This document shows, piece by piece, positions 24,757-32,055 of a stretch of 33,192 nt of DNA. Source of the stretch: Elusimicrobiota bacterium. GTDB taxonomy: Bacteria; Elusimicrobiota; Elusimicrobia; Elusimicrobiales; UBA9959. Where the stretch lies: positions 1 through 33,192 of the forward strand of contig JAAYVG010000030.1 of the NCBI GenBank assembly GCA_012517285.1, in the 5' to 3' direction. Position 1 is the first letter of the stretch, and the number at the start of each line of letters is the position of its first letter. Under the pieces are notes generated by a model, which worked only from the letters and a program-made list of their open reading frames with translations, had not been told where the DNA came from and did not search any database. A program made the translations under genes and the position numbers.

Positions 24757-25452
24757 TTATTTTGCAATGATGTTTTCTAATAATCCCCTTGTCTTTTCAG
24801 TACCGAGATGATTTAAAAGACCTCCATAATAACACCCACTTATCCTTCCATCGTTTATAATAAGACTTCCAGCAAATTCTTCAACTACCTCTCTTGGAAC
24901 TTCATTAAAAAGATCAGACATATCCATATATCCTGCACTACCCTTATAAGGAGTTACAGGCTCACACGGACCATTACAAACAACTGGATCACATGAAGAA
25001 AGACTAAACCATCTACATCCAAGTCGACGAAAGATACATAAACAATTTTCATCTTTTTGAGTATCCTTATTAGTAAATATATCCATTGAATTAATAACAT
25101 TCTTATCAAAACATCCCTTAACGCTTTCGTTATTTATAGAAGCCAATCTACCATTTACAATAACAATACTTTTATAAAACTCTATTTGCTTCTCTTTGGG
25201 ACAGTTCTTTATTGCCTCATTTAATGTATAAATATTTTTTTTATTTATAACATTATATTCTACCTGCGGTTTAACATTATTATATAACATATCCTCACTT
25301 ACAAGTTCGACCTCTTGGTTTATATCAGCCTTATTATCAAAGTCAACAACGATTTCTTTGCTCAACGAAGGGATTACAAAAGACAGAAAAATCCCAACCA
25401 TAAACAAAAAAATATATTTTATCATTCCACTATTTAACTCATTAATTTTCAT
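24757..25452 (-). CDS. Exported cysteine-rich protein, function unknown
   Basis: A 231-residue protein with an N-terminal hydrophobic segment at 11-30 (signal peptide or anchor). It has nine Cys: 84, 114, 137, 139, 146, 154, 159, 163 and 207, most of them in a compact cluster (CLCIFRRLGC...CDPVVCNGPC). Two similar stretches, EFYKSIVIVNGRL (91-103) and EFAGSLIINDGRI (192-204), suggest an internal duplication flanking the cluster. AAGGAGA lies 6 nt before the ATG, and a consensus promoter lies just upstream. It forms an operon with the CxxS thioredoxin-like lipoprotein. The cluster could bind metal or form disulfides. I recognise no family. Confidence 0.75.
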   Translation of the reverse strand: MKINELNSGMIKYIFLFMVGIFLSFVIPSLSKEIVVDFDNKADINQEVELVSEDMLYNNVKPQVEYNVINKKNIYTLNEAIKNCPKEKQIEFYKSIVIVNGRLASINNESVKGCFDKNVINSMDIFTNKDTQKDENCLCIFRRLGCRWFSLSSCDPVVCNGPCEPVTPYKGSAGYMDMSDLFNEVPREVVEEFAGSLIINDGRISGCYYGGLLNHLGTEKTRGLLENIIAK

Positions 25453-25476
25453 ATCTTCTCCTTTATATCTTATTAA

Positions 25477-25504
25477 ATTGTAGAAAAAAAAACTGTGATG
25501 TCAA
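25477..25504 (-). promoter_or_regulatory. Sigma-70-type promoter of the Cys-rich/thioredoxin-like operon
   Basis: TTGACA (25504-25499), a 16-nt spacer containing a T tract, and TACAAT (25482-25477). The predicted start near 25470 leaves a leader of about 18 nt that holds the AAGGAGA site. Confidence 0.7.
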
Positions 25505-25611
25505 GCAATTATCGAAGTCCGTCTATACTGAACTTTTTCATATCAAAAGGGCTGGTGCTAAAAAAATAGTCAAAAAAGAGAAATAATTAGTTGAAAAGGA
25601 TTTTTTATTCT

Positions 25612-26523
25612 TTAAGTCTGCCTTTTAATTACAGATGCAAGCATTGATGCAGCAAGGATTAAAAGTATAGCACAGAGAGATGTGATAGGAGAAATGATTA
25701 TAAAATGAGACAAAAACATTTTCAAACCGACAAAAACAAGGATAACAGCTACACCAATCTTAAGATATTTGAAATAGTCATTAAGAGATGCAAGTGCAAA
25801 ATAAAGACTTCTAAGTCCTATAACAGCAAATATATTTGATGAATAAACAACAAGCCGATCCGTGGATATACCTAAAACAGCAGGGATTGAGTCCACGGCA
25901 AATATCAGATCAGATGATTCTATAACTATAAGAACAGCAATCATAACTGAAGGTATTAGTTTATTATCCCTTCTGATAAAAAAATTACCCGTTTTTTCTT
26001 TCATATCAATACCAATTTTTTTAGATATGAATTTTAAAGCTATATTATTTCCAGGGTCCATCTGCTCATCACCAGATACAACCATCTTTATTCCAGTGTA
26101 AACAAGTATTGCTGCAAAGATATATATTATCCATTCAAACTTATTTATTAAGGCTATACCGGCAAAAATAAATATTAACCTCATCACCACGGCACTCAAA
26201 ACACCTATAACAAGAACCTTTGGCTGGTATTTTTTCTCTATATTAAAATATGTAAATATCATCAAGAAAACGAACATATTATCTATTGAAAGTGAATACT
26301 CAACCACATAGGCTGTAAAATATTCTATCATCTTATTTGTATCAAGGAAATGCCCCACGATACCACCGTACAAAGAAGCAACAAAGATCCATAAAAGACA
26401 GAGAGAGATTGATTCCTTAAAAGATATTGAATGTGGTTTTAAGACTGAAAGTCTCAGATCAAATATAAAAAGAATTACTGCTAAGAATATAAAGATAATC
26501 CAGAGTATTGTATGTGGTGTCAT
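25612..26523 (-). CDS. TerC/Alx-family integral membrane protein
   Basis: I start at ATG 26523 (MTPHTILW, 303 residues); the frame extends to a TTG at 26538, which lies upstream of the -10-like TATAAT. It is polytopic with about nine membrane helices and the TerC signatures EYSLSIDNMFVF and VIESSDLIFAVDSIPAVLG, whose acidic residues lie within helices. The family is linked to metal (manganese) homeostasis and tellurite resistance, and is often tied to metalation of exported proteins. It stands alone: nothing else co-directional lies within 150 nt, and no Shine-Dalgarno is seen. A terminator was not recognised downstream. Confidence 0.93.
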   Translation of the reverse strand: MTPHTILWIIFIFLAVILFIFDLRLSVLKPHSISFKESISLCLLWIFVASLYGGIVGHFLDTNKMIEYFTAYVVEYSLSIDNMFVFLMIFTYFNIEKKYQPKVLVIGVLSAVVMRLIFIFAGIALINKFEWIIYIFAAILVYTGIKMVVSGDEQMDPGNNIALKFISKKIGIDMKEKTGNFFIRRDNKLIPSVMIAVLIVIESSDLIFAVDSIPAVLGISTDRLVVYSSNIFAVIGLRSLYFALASLNDYFKYLKIGVAVILVFVGLKMFLSHFIIISPITSLCAILLILAASMLASVIKRQT

Positions 26524-26529
26524 AATTAA

Positions 26530-26535
26530 ATTATA
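26530..26535 (-). promoter_or_regulatory. -10 box 6 nt before the TerC start codon
   Basis: TTGTATAATTTAATT and then ATG. The usual -10 to start distance puts transcription initiation at the A of the ATG, predicting a leaderless message. The -35 region is poor. The same geometry is seen at 30852-30864. Confidence 0.45.
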
Positions 26536-26538
26536 CAA

Positions 26539-26865
26539 AATAATTATTTAGGATCACTAAAAAGTTATATATATACTCATTTAGTCATCAAGATGAAGAC
26601 AGATTCATCAGGATGTAAACAGATATAATTAGTTATTTGGTTATTTAGGAAGAAGAATCATCAAGATCTAAACGGATAAGACATCTGATGAAGACAGAAA
26701 AGTTAGTTATTTGGTTATTTAGTTATTTAGTTGTTTGGGAAGAGAGGGCAAGGCAGTTATATAGTTATCTGGTTATTTAATCATCAAGATCTAAACGGAT
26801 AAGAATCAGATGAAGACAGATAAATTAGTTATTTAGTCATCTGGTTGTTTGGTTGTTTAGGAATA
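26539..26865. repeat. 8-bp AT-rich repeats with a 123-bp duplicated segment
   Basis: No gene is visible. The stretch consists of degenerate 8-mers (ttagttat, ttggttat, ttagttgt) alternating with catcaagat and gatgaagacaga blocks. A 25-bp block (aatcatcaagatctaaacgg and the next five bases) occurs at 26656-26680 and again at 26779-26803, and each copy is followed by a related gatgaagacaga block and more 8-mers. It differs in unit length and sequence from the 7-mer family. Confidence 0.75.
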
Positions 26866-26869
26866 AAAG

Positions 26870-26888
26870 AGTAACCTACGAGGTTACT
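26870..26888 (-). terminator. Hairpin terminator, probably of tRNA-fMet transcripts
   Basis: A perfect 8-bp stem AGTAACCT/AGGTTACT with a 3-nt loop, followed on the minus strand by CTTTTATT. It is the first simple stem plus T run downstream of tRNA-fMet in that direction, although it is about 500 nt away. Confidence 0.5.
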
Positions 26889-27159
26889 TCTGGTCTTATT
26901 TTTGCTTCAGTCTTCTCAAATTTCATACGATCGTGTCAGAATGAAGGAAAACTATTTTTAATTTTATATCTAAACTGCAAGTTTTTTAATTATTCTTAAT
27001 AAATCCAGTTAAGTTTTTTTAAAAATTGTTTTTTTTGTCGATTTTTTTGGATTGGATAACGAATAATAAAATTTCCTCCCCCAAAACAACTAAACAACCA
27101 AATAACTAGATAACTTTTTCGAGTATCTCCTGTTATAACTTTATCTGAAAAATTATTTA
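26889..27159. other. AT-rich stretch without genes
   Basis: I see no credible reading frame here. It has long T runs around 26990-27055 and an inverted set of the 8-mers (aactaaacaaccaaataact) at 27084-27118, the reverse complement of the units at 26700-26735. Together these could bracket 26.7-27.1 kb as a large imperfect inverted repeat. Confidence 0.5.
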
Positions 27160-27315
27160 TTGAAGTGTTATTGCGGGGGTAGGATTTGACTACAAATAAA
27201 ATTTGCTCACCGCAAATTTTTTCGCAGTCCGCTCCTCGCCCTCATAAATTGCACAATCGGGCTGCGGACTTTCAAATCCTACGAAAAGCCAAATCATTGG
27301 CTTTTCTACCCCCAC
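27160..27315. mobile_element. Structured element carrying a tRNA-fMet 3'-end copy (MITE-like)
   Basis: Bases 27160-27189 are an exact 30-bp copy of 27382-27411, which covers the 3' part of tRNA-fMet and its flank. An inverted piece of the same sequence (tcaaatcctac, 27272-27282; tacccccac, 27307-27315) closes the element. It is interrupted by a perfect palindrome at 27283-27306 (gaaaagccaa/ttggcttttc). Inside are further stems: AAAATTTGC/GCAAATTTT (27198-27220) and AGTCCGC/GCGGACT (27226-27270). There is no coding frame. It looks like a non-autonomous element or a folded RNA/DNA structure derived from the tRNA. Confidence 0.55.
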
Positions 27316-27381
27316 AAAAAAAGTAAAATTTACAAAAAGCTTTTGTTTCTCTACTATAGTCTTTACATAATTAATTGCGTT

Positions 27382-27411
27382 TTGAAGTGTTATTGCGGGG
27401 GTAGGATTTGA
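27382..27411. repeat. 30-bp direct repeat overlapping the tRNA-fMet 3' end
   Basis: Identical to 27160-27189, at a distance of 222 bp. It covers the T-arm and acceptor 3' strand plus about 11 nt of flank, the usual place for integrase attachment sites. No integrase gene is in the window. Confidence 0.7.
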
Positions 27412-27466
27412 ACCTACGACCTCCAGGTTATGGGCCTGGCGAGCTACCGGGCTGCTCTACCCCGCA
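27393..27466 (-). tRNA. Initiator tRNA-Met (fMet), anticodon CAU
   Basis: 74 nt without CCA. The body closely follows bacterial initiator tRNA: GCGGGG acceptor, GAGCAGCCCGGTAGCTC D-arm, GGTCG variable region, TAGG-TTCAAAT-CCTA T-arm and A72-A73. The anticodon stem/loop is CCAGG-CCCATAA-CCTGG. Oddities: base 1 is U opposite A72 instead of the usual mismatched C1; position 33 is C rather than U; and the third anticodon-stem pair is A29-U41 instead of G29-C41. Confidence 0.9.
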
Positions 27467-27471
27467 TATAT

Positions 27472-27477
27472 ATTATA
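27472..27477 (-). promoter_or_regulatory. -10 box upstream of tRNA-fMet
   Basis: TATAAT ends 5 nt before the mature 5' end of the tRNA. The -35 region is not recognisable. If used, it would leave almost no 5' leader on the tRNA precursor. Confidence 0.35.
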
Positions 27478-27625
27478 ACAAATTTTAATGAAAATAAATA
27501 TTAAAAAAAATATCAGATAATAATAACATGTAAATGCAAGGGAAAAAGTTAAAAGATGGAATCAAAATGATTAATCATATTTTATTCTATTTAATCTGAT
27601 TAATCCTAAAACTTTAATTCTTAAC

Positions 27626-28792
27626 TTATTTATTTAATACAAATCTATCAATCTGATTTAATGAATAATCATATGCTGTTATATCTATTTTATCACCATC
27701 AATATTTGTATATAAAAAAACTTTTTTTTCAACATTTGTATCTATGTTTTCTTGGTCATAACTCGGTGTTAAATAATTTTCGCTTCCACCGAGTGTTATA
27801 TAAATAATACCTTTATCATCATAGACCCCATACTTAACGGGTTTTGTTCTCAAATAATAGCTGCTACCATTTTGGAAAACAATATCAACATTGTATTTTA
27901 TAAAAAGTTCTTCAAGATCCTTAATATCATTGCTGGCTGAAGCTGATGGATACAAGGGATAATTCAATACAACAAATATCCATTTTTTATCCTTTGAATA
28001 TTTGAGCACACCTTCAAGCCATATATACTGCTTGGAACCTGCAACAAGAAGCGGGGCAGCAGCAATATCATTGAATGAATTGTTGTCAACAAAAATAAAA
28101 CGAGCCTTTGATATATCAACATAATAATAGTGTGGGGATAGACCATTTTTAGCAAAGCTATGATAAGAGGCATAGTTCTCTTTAAATATTTTATATCCCT
28201 TAGCCTTATTCCTCTCATCTCCATATTCTTGAGGACCTGGTGATATAAAAACTGGTTTTGAATTAATTATATTTAAAAATGGTATAAAAAATTTCTTATC
28301 AGTATCATCAATCATTCCTGATGATGAGATGTTTCCTGTGTGAATAATAAACATATAATCATTTTTTAAAGATGCAACGGAGCTTGAAAGCTCTACATTC
28401 TCCTCATCGCTGTTAAAACCATTGTTTGAAAAAACAACAAAGGAAAATGATGAAATACTTTCATCATAAAAGCTTGTAAAAGTTGAACTGGATGAAATAT
28501 ATGAGTTTGTTGAAGCACTAATGGGCAGATAAACATTATAACAGTATTTTTTGCCAGGCCTTATTCCATAAACATTGACTGAGTTATTAACCTTTGGCAC
28601 CATAGGTATCACATATCTATCACACTTTGGAAATTCCCCCCAGCCCAGCCAGCTTAAAGATTGCGAGTCAAGAACATATCTTATAGCTAATTCTGAATCA
28701 GAAAGATTATCTATATATGGCCCCTTTACAATACTTACAGCATAACTATTTGGAATAAAAAGGCAGAATATCAAAAAAAAATTTTTAATCAT
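27626..28792 (-). CDS. Secreted purple-acid-phosphatase-like protein lacking metal ligands (pseudoenzyme)
   Basis: A 388-residue protein with a signal peptide (ending NSYA, residue 18), an N-terminal fibronectin-like domain of the purple acid phosphatase type (about 20-110) and a calcineurin-like fold (about 115-360). Every metal-site motif is recognisable yet altered: FSNN (Asn123 for Asp), HTGNISSSG (Asn154 for the GD Asp), SPGPQEYGD (Pro187-Gln188 for the Asn-His of GNHE), VVLNYPLYP (Asn277 for His) and FQNGSSYYLR (Gly309 and Ser311 for the two His). The surrounding residues remain family-like, and the frame is intact. It should keep the fold but not the di-metal chemistry. It starts 2 nt after the adenine deaminase gene. 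A binding or structural role outside the cytoplasm is inferred. Confidence 0.8.
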   Translation of the reverse strand: MIKNFFLIFCLFIPNSYAVSIVKGPYIDNLSDSELAIRYVLDSQSLSWLGWGEFPKCDRYVIPMVPKVNNSVNVYGIRPGKKYCYNVYLPISASTNSYISSSSTFTSFYDESISSFSFVVFSNNGFNSDEENVELSSSVASLKNDYMFIIHTGNISSSGMIDDTDKKFFIPFLNIINSKPVFISPGPQEYGDERNKAKGYKIFKENYASYHSFAKNGLSPHYYYVDISKARFIFVDNNSFNDIAAAPLLVAGSKQYIWLEGVLKYSKDKKWIFVVLNYPLYPSASASNDIKDLEELFIKYNVDIVFQNGSSYYLRTKPVKYGVYDDKGIIYITLGGSENYLTPSYDQENIDTNVEKKVFLYTNIDGDKIDITAYDYSLNQIDRFVLNK

Positions 28793-28794
28793 AA

Positions 28795-30528
28795 TTATTT
28801 CACAAACAGATCTATAACCTTGAACTTGTTTGCATCTATAATACCTCTATCAGTTATCTTTATCTCAGGTATTGGTGGAAGGGTCAAAAATGACATTGCC
28901 ATAAAAGGATCAGGTAGCTCTGAGCCTAAGTACTTTGCCACCTCTCTGAGCCTTCTAAGCTTGGTTCTGACAAAATCAGCACTTCTGTCAGACATAAGCC
29001 CCGCAACAGGAAGAGGAAGTGATTCAAGTATCTGGCCATTTAATGCTGCACATATTCCACCCTGCATCTTGACCACGCCAACAGCTGCCTGATACATATC
29101 CTCGTCATAGGTTCCAACAACTATTATGTTATGAGAATCATGGGATATGCTTGATGCTATAGCACCCTTTTTAAGCTTGAAACCTCTGACAAGCCCCTTT
29201 GCTATCCTGCCACTGGCCATATGCCTTTCAATAACTGCAATCTTTAATATATCTCTTTCTGTATCACATGAAACATAACCACCATCAACCTTAACATCCT
29301 CCACAGTCATTTTTGTTATTATTTCATTTGGAATAACGTTTATAACCCTCGCTTTTTTTGATTCAGCCTTCAAAGCAAAATCATCATGCTCTATCCATCT
29401 CACATTTATTGTCCCTCTTAACTTTTCCTTGTATTCCTTTATTATTCCATCAACTATTTTCCCATTCTTTGAGACCATAACCCCATTTTTGAAAACCATT
29501 TTTATATTTATTTTTTTTAGATTATCAAAGACTATCATATCAGCAGAATATCCTGGAAGTATTGCACCCAAGTTATTAAGTCTAAAATACTCAGCCGTGT
29601 TTATTGTTGCCATCTGGATTGCTTTGACAGGGTCAACCCCATATTCTATTGCCTTTTTAACAAGATAGTTTATGTGCCCTTCATTGTTGATATCCTCAAG
29701 ATGCCTGTCGTCAGTAACAAAAAGCATTTTTCTTGAGTTATCAGAGTTTACAAGCTTTATTAAAGATTTTAAGTTCTTAGCAGCCGTACCTTCCCTTATC
29801 ATTATATACATTCCTGCTCTTAATTTTTCTCTTGCCTCTTCTATATTGCTGCACTCATGCTCAGATTTGATTCCACTGGATACATAGGCATACAAACCTT
29901 TGCCCGAGAGGAATGGAGCATGGCCATCTATAATCTTTCCATTTGCTATTGCTATTTTCATCAGGAGATCTCTATCACCGTTTAGTACCCCAGGATAATT
30001 CATAACCTCAGCTATCCCTATAACCCTCTCATCGTTTAAAAGAAGTGAAAGATCATTTGCAGAAAGTGTTGCTCCTGACGTCTCTAAATTTGTTGAAGGG
30101 ACACAGGATGGCAACATCACATAAACACCTAACATTGCATCTATGCTCGATGAGAGCATATACTTTATACCCTCTGTTCCAAGCACATTTGCTATTTCAT
30201 GAGGATCTATGACAACGGATGTTGTCCCGCATGGAAGCACAACCTTCGCAAACTCTGGTATTTTTACCATTGAACTTTCCACATGTATATGACCGTCTAT
30301 AAAACCGGGAGAAACATACATACCCTTTAAATCTATAACATTTTTAGCATCATAACTCCCAAAACCGACTATCTTACCATCGTGAACTGCAATATCAGTT
30401 TTATATATATCACCAGAAAAAGTATTTATAAGCTTTGCATTTTTAAGAAGAAGATCAATCTTTTTCTTATTCAATGAAATATCTATCTCTTTCTTTAAAG
30501 TTTCTACCTTTTTATTTATATCAATCAT
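28795..30528 (-). CDS. ade: Adenine deaminase
   Basis: A 577-residue amidohydrolase, normal length for Ade (adenine to hypoxanthine plus ammonia, purine salvage). Metal-site motifs are present: FIDGHIHVESSM (His80, His82, Glu84) and DPHEIANV (His110), then GHAPFLSGKGLYAY, SEHECSN and FVTDDRH. The C-terminal domain has the typical SISHDSHNIIVVG and PLPVAGLMSD. AAGGAGA precedes the ATG. The cytoplasmic enzyme is followed at 2 nt by the secreted phosphatase-like pseudoenzyme, a neighbour with no obvious metabolic link. Confidence 0.96.
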   Translation of the reverse strand: MIDINKKVETLKKEIDISLNKKKIDLLLKNAKLINTFSGDIYKTDIAVHDGKIVGFGSYDAKNVIDLKGMYVSPGFIDGHIHVESSMVKIPEFAKVVLPCGTTSVVIDPHEIANVLGTEGIKYMLSSSIDAMLGVYVMLPSCVPSTNLETSGATLSANDLSLLLNDERVIGIAEVMNYPGVLNGDRDLLMKIAIANGKIIDGHAPFLSGKGLYAYVSSGIKSEHECSNIEEAREKLRAGMYIMIREGTAAKNLKSLIKLVNSDNSRKMLFVTDDRHLEDINNEGHINYLVKKAIEYGVDPVKAIQMATINTAEYFRLNNLGAILPGYSADMIVFDNLKKINIKMVFKNGVMVSKNGKIVDGIIKEYKEKLRGTINVRWIEHDDFALKAESKKARVINVIPNEIITKMTVEDVKVDGGYVSCDTERDILKIAVIERHMASGRIAKGLVRGFKLKKGAIASSISHDSHNIIVVGTYDEDMYQAAVGVVKMQGGICAALNGQILESLPLPVAGLMSDRSADFVRTKLRRLREVAKYLGSELPDPFMAMSFLTLPPIPEIKITDRGIIDANKFKVIDLFVK

Positions 30529-30541
30529 AAAATCTCCTTAA

Positions 30542-30606
30542 TTAGTTGTCAGTGTTCAGTGATAAGTGCCTGCCTGCCGAAGCCGCTTCGGCGCAGGCGG
30601 GGTCAG
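30542..30606. repeat. Composite repeat upstream of adenine deaminase
   Basis: The 7-mers gtcagtgttcagtgataagt are followed by the palindrome 30569-30601 (gccgaagccgcttcggc, the most perfect copy in the window) and a closing ggtcagtc. It lies in the divergent gap between ade and the TauE gene. Confidence 0.8.
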
Positions 30607-30678
30607 TCAAACAACTAAATTTTCTTTAGTGCTCACCTGCTACTTTTCCTTTTACATTATGATTCACCACTGACTGCC

Positions 30679-30748
30679 TTTACCCAGTTAGAAGTAATCG
30701 TGGAAGGCTGTATCTCCCGCTTACGGCTGGAACTTCTAACGGGGTAAA
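30679..30748. mobile_element. 70-bp MITE-like inverted repeat
   Basis: The terminal inverted repeats TTTACCCAGTTAGAAGT and ACTTCTAACGGGGTAAA match at 16 of 17 positions and flank 36 nt of unrelated sequence. It lies between divergent genes, so it is not a terminator of either. It has no coding capacity. Confidence 0.6.
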
Positions 30749-30833
30749 TAATATTCTACAAATTTTTATTTTACTTTTATTATTTATTTACAGATCAAAA
30801 ATGCAACTGCAATAAAATGGAAATATAAGCTTA

Positions 30834-30857
30834 TGATATAATACTATTTTGTATAAT
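30834..30857 (+). promoter_or_regulatory. Two overlapping -10 boxes before the TauE gene
   Basis: An extended -10, TGATATAAT (30834-30842), and a second TATAAT at 30852-30857. The second places the start at the A of ATG 30864. There is no Shine-Dalgarno in either short leader. Confidence 0.45.
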
Positions 30858-30863
30858 TATTCT

Positions 30864-31622
30864 ATGACATTATCATCCCTGATTCTGCTTGGTTTATTAG
30901 TTCTTATTGCAGGCTTTGTAGATGCTATAGCTGGCGGAGGAGGGCTGATAACCATACCGGCATATCTTAACTATGGAATAACTGAAAGATATCTTTTAGG
31001 AACAAACAAGCTATCATCAACAATAGGAACATTTGCTGCCACAATCAAATATTTATCGGAACTAAAATTTAAAAGATCATATTTGATAATAATCCTTTGT
31101 TCATCAGCCATATTTTCTTCCTCAGGAGCATTTTTGATATCAGCCATACCATCCTATTTAATAAAGATAATAATAATATGTGTTATTCCACCGCTTTCCA
31201 TATATCTCATATCAAAAAAAAAATTCGCAACAGTTGACAGAACTAAATTTGTTTCAAAGAAAAAACTGATAACACTTTCGCTAATAAACTCATCAATATG
31301 TTCATTTTATGATGGGCTTTTAGGACCTGGAACTGGTAGCTTTCTTGCCACAGGGTATTCAATTATAGGATATGATATACTGAGTAGCACTGCTCTCGCA
31401 AAGTTTACGAACCTTATATCAAACATATCAGCACTGATAACATTTTTAATATTAGGAAGAGTTGATATAAAAACAGGGATTTTTATGGGTTTTCTTTCAC
31501 TCATAGGGAATTATGCTGGTGCACATATTGCTTTAAAAAAAGGAGTTTTTATAATCAAGCCAGTTTTGATAATAGTATCAAACATTATTCTTCTAAAAGT
31601 AATCATTGATTTGCTAAAATAA
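30864..31622 (+). CDS. TauE/SafE-family membrane transporter
   Basis: I start at ATG 30864 (252 residues); the TTG at 30849 overlaps a TATAAT box. It is polytopic with about eight membrane helices and the family signatures FVDAIAGGGGLITIPAYL in helix 1 and FYDGLLGPGTGSFLATGY in the second half. These are the two inverted-topology repeats of the family, which exports sulfite, sulfoacetate or related organic anions. The substrate cannot be read from sequence. The GNAT gene follows after 10 nt. The upstream gap holds the MITE-like element and repeats. Confidence 0.93.
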   Translation: MTLSSLILLGLLVLIAGFVDAIAGGGGLITIPAYLNYGITERYLLGTNKLSSTIGTFAATIKYLSELKFKRSYLIIILCSSAIFSSSGAFLISAIPSYLIKIIIICVIPPLSIYLISKKKFATVDRTKFVSKKKLITLSLINSSICSFYDGLLGPGTGSFLATGYSIIGYDILSSTALAKFTNLISNISALITFLILGRVDIKTGIFMGFLSLIGNYAGAHIALKKGVFIIKPVLIIVSNIILLKVIIDLLK

Positions 31623-31632
31623 TATTATACCT

Positions 31633-32055
31633 ATGAGTCTCAAAATAAAGACTATCAAAAATCCAAATATAAACCAACTGAACCAAATAAAAGATATCTA
31701 TATTGATGCAGGATGGTGGTATGACTACGATAATATAAAAAGGCTTCAAAAAATTGTTAAGAAAACCTATCTATTTATTATTGCAGAGCTTGATGGTAAG
31801 ATAGTAGGCATGGCGAGGGTTATATCAGATGGTGTAAACGATGCATATATACAGGATTTTGCTGTCAAAAAGAAATTTAGAAAAAATGGGATTGGAAGCA
31901 AAATAATAGAATATATAATTCTATATCTAAAAAAAAGAGATTTTAAGTGGATAGGGCTCATAGCTGAAAAAGAAGCATATTCACTGTATAAGAGATTTGG
32001 ATTTAAGATGGATGCAGATAAAAAACCAATGATATATGAAACTAAAAAAGCTTGA
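31633..32055 (+). CDS. GNAT-family N-acetyltransferase
   Basis: A 140-residue single GNAT domain. The acetyl-CoA loop is RKNGIGSKI (about 82-90) after the strand YIQDFAVKKKF, and the C-terminal YSLYKRFGF is the usual last helix/strand. Its cytoplasmic substrate is unknown. It starts 10 nt after the TauE gene with no Shine-Dalgarno, so it is probably read from the same message. Its last 20 nt overlap the start of the DUF2156-like gene, which suggests coupled synthesis. Confidence 0.9.
   Translation: MSLKIKTIKNPNINQLNQIKDIYIDAGWWYDYDNIKRLQKIVKKTYLFIIAELDGKIVGMARVISDGVNDAYIQDFAVKKKFRKNGIGSKIIEYIILYLKKRDFKWIGLIAEKEAYSLYKRFGFKMDADKKPMIYETKKA

Noticed and set aside
27160-27189. A second tRNA-Met gene
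   Set aside because: Only the 3' arm is copied; the anticodon and D arms are absent.
27964-28224. 86-codon minus-strand frame inside the phosphatase-like gene
   Set aside because: Out of frame with the recognisable phosphatase fold motifs; no start signals.
30679-30748. Rho-independent terminator
   Set aside because: It lies between divergent genes, has a 36-nt loop, and no T run follows on either strand.
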